This document shows, piece by piece, positions 23,201-24,499 of a stretch of DNA of 24,499 nucleotides (positions are counted from its first letter, which is position 1; every line of letters begins with the position of its first letter). The DNA lies in assembly GCA_030595015.1 (NCBI GenBank), contig JAUVDZ010000003.1:1-24499 (forward strand), given 5' to 3'. The stretch is from Candidatus Peregrinibacteria bacterium (GTDB taxonomy: Bacteria; Patescibacteriota; Gracilibacteria; UBA1369; PNNO01). Below the pieces are notes generated by a model. That model worked only from the letters and a program-made list of their open reading frames with translations, was not told the DNA's origin and did no database searches. The position numbers and the translations under genes are program-made.

Positions 23201-23478
23201 AAAACGGAATCAAAAATACAGTTGTATATAAAGTATCAACAGGTAAATCACCAAACATAGTCGACTACATCAACGAACGCAAAGTCGACCTGGTCATCGA
23301 TATCCCAAAAAACTACACACGTCAGGAGATCACAGACGGCTACCTAATCAGACGCCGTGCAATCGACATGAACGTGCCCTTACTCACAAACCTGCAAGTT
23401 TCAAAAATCATGGTCGAAGCAATCGAACGCTACAGCCTCGACGATTTAGAGATTATGGAGTGGGGGGAGTATGTTTAG
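20272..23478 (+). CDS. carB: Carbamoyl-phosphate synthase large subunit
   Basis: Makes carbamoyl phosphate from bicarbonate, ATP and ammonia for pyrimidines and arginine. Length 1068 and full domain order: first ATP-grasp half (about 1-400, with RAAFTLGGKGSGFA at 170-183), oligomerisation region (about 420-545, GFSDAQIA), second ATP-grasp half (about 551-930, with RPSYVLSGAAM near 704-714) and MGS-like allosteric domain (about 935-1068). Runs such as LKGWKEIEYEVVRD, NMENFDPLGIHTGESIV and PSYVLSGAAM match the CPSase II half of eukaryotic CAD, and as I recall Bacteroidetes-type enzymes, more closely than E. coli CarB. The small subunit carA, which supplies ammonia from glutamine, is not in the window. 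Start ATG overlaps the 61-residue gene; the stop abuts the trxB stop with no base between. Synonymous codons change toward C-ending in the last third. Confidence 0.96.
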   Translation: MAKKTHKIKKILVLGSGALKIGEAGEFDYSGAQAIKACREEGIETVLVNPNIATNQTSKELADNIYFLPVNAFFVEKVIKKERPDGIMLAFGGQTALNCGIDLDEKGILKKYKVKVLGTPVQTIKNTEDRALFNKELTKIGVKMPKSRACTTEAQAFKAAEKIGYPLIIRAAFTLGGKGSGFAHNKKELKEMLSKAFAYSPQVLVEENLKGWKEIEYEVVRDKDDNCVTVTNMENFDPLGIHTGESIVIAPSQTLTNSEYHKLRDLSTKTIRHLGIVGECNIQFALDPWSEDYRVIEVNARLSRSSALASKATGYPLAHIAAKLGLGYTLPELKNAVTQKTVACFEPALDYVALKIPRWDLQKFQRVSQEITSEMKSVGEIMALGRNFEEVMQKGLRMLQIGLYGLTANKHLDLRKTNLAKEISVPTPKRPLAVAEALKRGRTVKKINKLSGIDPWFLEKLKNIITTEKKLKRSLGEDILREAKKQGFSDAQIATITKNKESEIRNLRKKLGIVPVIKQIDTMAAEWPAQTNYLYMTYHGNKDDVKPSKKKKVIVLGSGSYSIGSSVEFDWCCVTALQTVGKEGYETIMINYNPETVSTDYDISDKLYFDELSVERVLDIYEIEKPDGVILSAGGQIPNNIATKLKAAGVKILGTDPKNIDRAENRHKFSGMLDRIGVDQPEWKELVKMSDAVKFAKRVEYPVLVRPSYVLSGAAMRVAHNKDSLIDFLETATRVSPDAPVVISKFEKGAKEIEIDAVAHKGRLVIYAIAEHIEQAGVHSGDATIVLPPQKLYIETIRRIKNITKKIAKELDISGPFNIQFLARQNEVKVIECNLRASRSFPFSSKVTGYNFIEIATKSMMGLDKDKALNNEHYNTLDLDHVGVKAPQFSFSRLQGADPVLGVEMASTGEVACFGKNLHAAFLKAMISVGFVMPKKNVLLSIGRIEDKAGFLESAQKLHEMGFNLFATEGTSKFLNENGIKNTVVYKVSTGKSPNIVDYINERKVDLVIDIPKNYTRQEITDGYLIRRRAIDMNVPLLTNLQVSKIMVEAIERYSLDDLEIMEWGEYV

Positions 23479-24399
23479 TTACTTCTCTTTTCTCAAGTGA
23501 TGCATTACGTTAATTGCTGCTGTTGCACCATCGCCACCTGAAGCGATTACTTGCTTTACTGCATCTTTTCTAATGTCTCCTGCAGCGAATACTCGTGGAT
23601 GTGAGCTTTGCATTTGCTGATTTACTTTGATGTATCCTCCATCAAGATCGACCTTGCCTTCAACTAATTCTGAGCGGGGTATGTAGCCGATAAATACGAA
23701 TACTCCTTTGCATGGAAATTCGTGCTCTTTCTCTTCTTTGTTGTCGTATAAAAGCACTCGATCAACTTTTTCATCGTCGCCTCCGCGAACTTCTTTAACT
23801 TCGTTATTAAACATAAATTCAATTTTTGGATTTTTTTCAGCTAAGTCAATCATGTACTTCTCTGCTGTAAACTCATCTCTTCGATGAATAATAGTTACCT
23901 TGCTGGCATGTTTTGCTAAAGCAATTCCTTCATCCAATGCGCTGTCTCCGCCTCCTACAATTATGCATTCCATATCTTTATAAAATGCTCCGTCGCAAGT
24001 TGCACAGTAAGAAACCCCTTTCCCGCGATACTCGTCTTCTCCTGGCACATTTAAGTGTCGTGGATTTGAACCAAGCCCGAGAATCACATATTTAGCTTTA
24101 TATTCTTTATCTTTAGTTTTAATAATCACATGATCATCCTGAGGATCCAATTCTTTTACTCCTTCATATCTAACTTCTGCTCCAAATTTTGTAGCATGAG
24201 CAAGAATTTGTTGAGCAAGTTCAACTCCTCCTACAGTTTCAATCCCAGGATAATTTTCAATACTCTCAGTTAACATAAGTTGACCACCTGGTGCATCTTT
24301 TTCTAAAACTACTGCCTTGGCACCTCCGCGAGCAGCATAAAGTGCGGCACTCAATCCGGCTACTCCGGCACCAACTATTACAATGTCGTATTCTTCCAT
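23479..24399 (-). CDS. trxB: Thioredoxin reductase
   Basis: A 306-residue FAD flavoprotein that uses NADPH to reduce thioredoxin. FAD motif GAGVAGLSAA (10-19), redox pair Cys132-A-T-Cys135 in SYCATCDGAFY, second nucleotide motif GGGDSA (149-154), and FAD-binding FAAGDI (271-276) followed by KQVIASGGDGATAA. In the NADPH 2'-phosphate motif HRRxxxR, His-Arg-Arg (172-174) is present but the third Arg is replaced by Thr178 (HRRDEFT), so preference for NADPH could be weaker. A plain low-molecular-weight enzyme, length normal. Leader AT-rich with no Shine-Dalgarno; no clear promoter. Thioredoxin itself is not in the window. Confidence 0.95.
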   Translation of the reverse strand: MEEYDIVIVGAGVAGLSAALYAARGGAKAVVLEKDAPGGQLMLTESIENYPGIETVGGVELAQQILAHATKFGAEVRYEGVKELDPQDDHVIIKTKDKEYKAKYVILGLGSNPRHLNVPGEDEYRGKGVSYCATCDGAFYKDMECIIVGGGDSALDEGIALAKHASKVTIIHRRDEFTAEKYMIDLAEKNPKIEFMFNNEVKEVRGGDDEKVDRVLLYDNKEEKEHEFPCKGVFVFIGYIPRSELVEGKVDLDGGYIKVNQQMQSSHPRVFAAGDIRKDAVKQVIASGGDGATAAINVMHHLRKEK

Positions 24400-24465
24400 A
24401 ATGATAAAAAGTTATTAGTTTTAACAGTTGAAAATGATAGCAAAACCGAACCTTTTTAACAAGAG

Positions 24466-24499
24466 TATCGACGAGGTATCGAAGGAGTGTCGATCGGGT
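24466..24499 (+). repeat. Three imperfect 11-base units at the right edge
   Basis: TATCGACGAGG, TATCGAAGGAG and TGTCGATCGGG follow one another at 24466-24498; the run may go on past the window. ATCGAC (24467-24472) and GTCGAT (24489-24494) also form an inverted repeat. The composition is like that of the stretch after tRNA-Ser. The rest of 24400-24465 is AT-rich with nothing recognised. Confidence 0.35.

Noticed and set aside
1..24499. Alternative genetic code with TGA as glycine
   Set aside because: TGA ends three genes at sensible places and does not appear inside conserved proteins.
1..24499. CRISPR array, insertion sequence, prophage or toxin-antitoxin system
   Set aside because: No regularly spaced repeats, transposase, integrase or phage motifs were seen.

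Overview
The window is AT-rich bacterial chromosome with small genes and little spacing, carrying ordinary housekeeping genes next to many short proteins I do not recognise. Three genes end in TGA (DUF4012 protein, the 7222-7638 gene, the 17520-18167 gene), so TGA is a stop and the UGA-glycine code of Gracilibacteria/Absconditabacteria is excluded. A DUF4012 surface protein with a bacterial Ig-like tail, the large share of small orphan proteins, the compactness and the almost complete lack of Shine-Dalgarno sequences together suggest a candidate-phyla-radiation (Patescibacteria) genome, perhaps Peregrinibacteria-like. That placement is inference; no rRNA is present to settle it.

Layout. 1-3400: 3' part of a DUF4012 protein, an inositol-monophosphatase-family enzyme, two small unknown genes on the minus strand. 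3400-7640: guaA with a long, human-type C-terminal region, facing a minus-strand operon of an unknown gene, murI (glutamate racemase) and a fused PAP2 phosphatase/CTP-dependent lipid kinase, which fits peptidoglycan precursor supply and lipid-carrier recycling. 7640-9800: two tandem DUF881 membrane proteins facing a membrane-anchored helix-turn-helix protein. 9815-11883: trmH-type methyltransferase overlapping ybeY (RNA modification and rRNA maturation), then a UDP-glucuronate decarboxylase preceded by a previously unmarked 33-codon membrane microprotein and a structured leader. 11900-15540: small unknown helical proteins and two lipoproteins. 15600-17520: an aminotransferase, an unknown gene, tRNA-Ser(GCU) and a structured non-coding stretch. 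17520-23478: an unknown gene, then a tight run VOC protein / Na-Pi-cotransporter-like protein with a long charged N-terminus / 61-residue protein / carB. 23479-24399: thioredoxin reductase.

Gene expression signals are unusually readable. Sigma70-like boxes (TTGAC-type and TATAAT-type, 15-18 apart) stand 21-34 bases before most start codons, and nearly no start has a Shine-Dalgarno sequence. All seven convergent gene pairs touch or overlap (from 14 bases of overlap to 6 bases of gap), leaving no room for terminators between them.

Points most worth a second look: two mutually exclusive perfect hairpins around the start codon of a small membrane protein gene, beside overlapping divergent promoters shared with guaA; a probable AUA start codon on a lipoprotein gene; the microprotein and structured leader before the UDP-xylose synthase gene; the phosphatase-kinase fusion; a palindrome over the promoter of the membrane-anchored HTH gene; and the rule-like packing of convergent gene ends.
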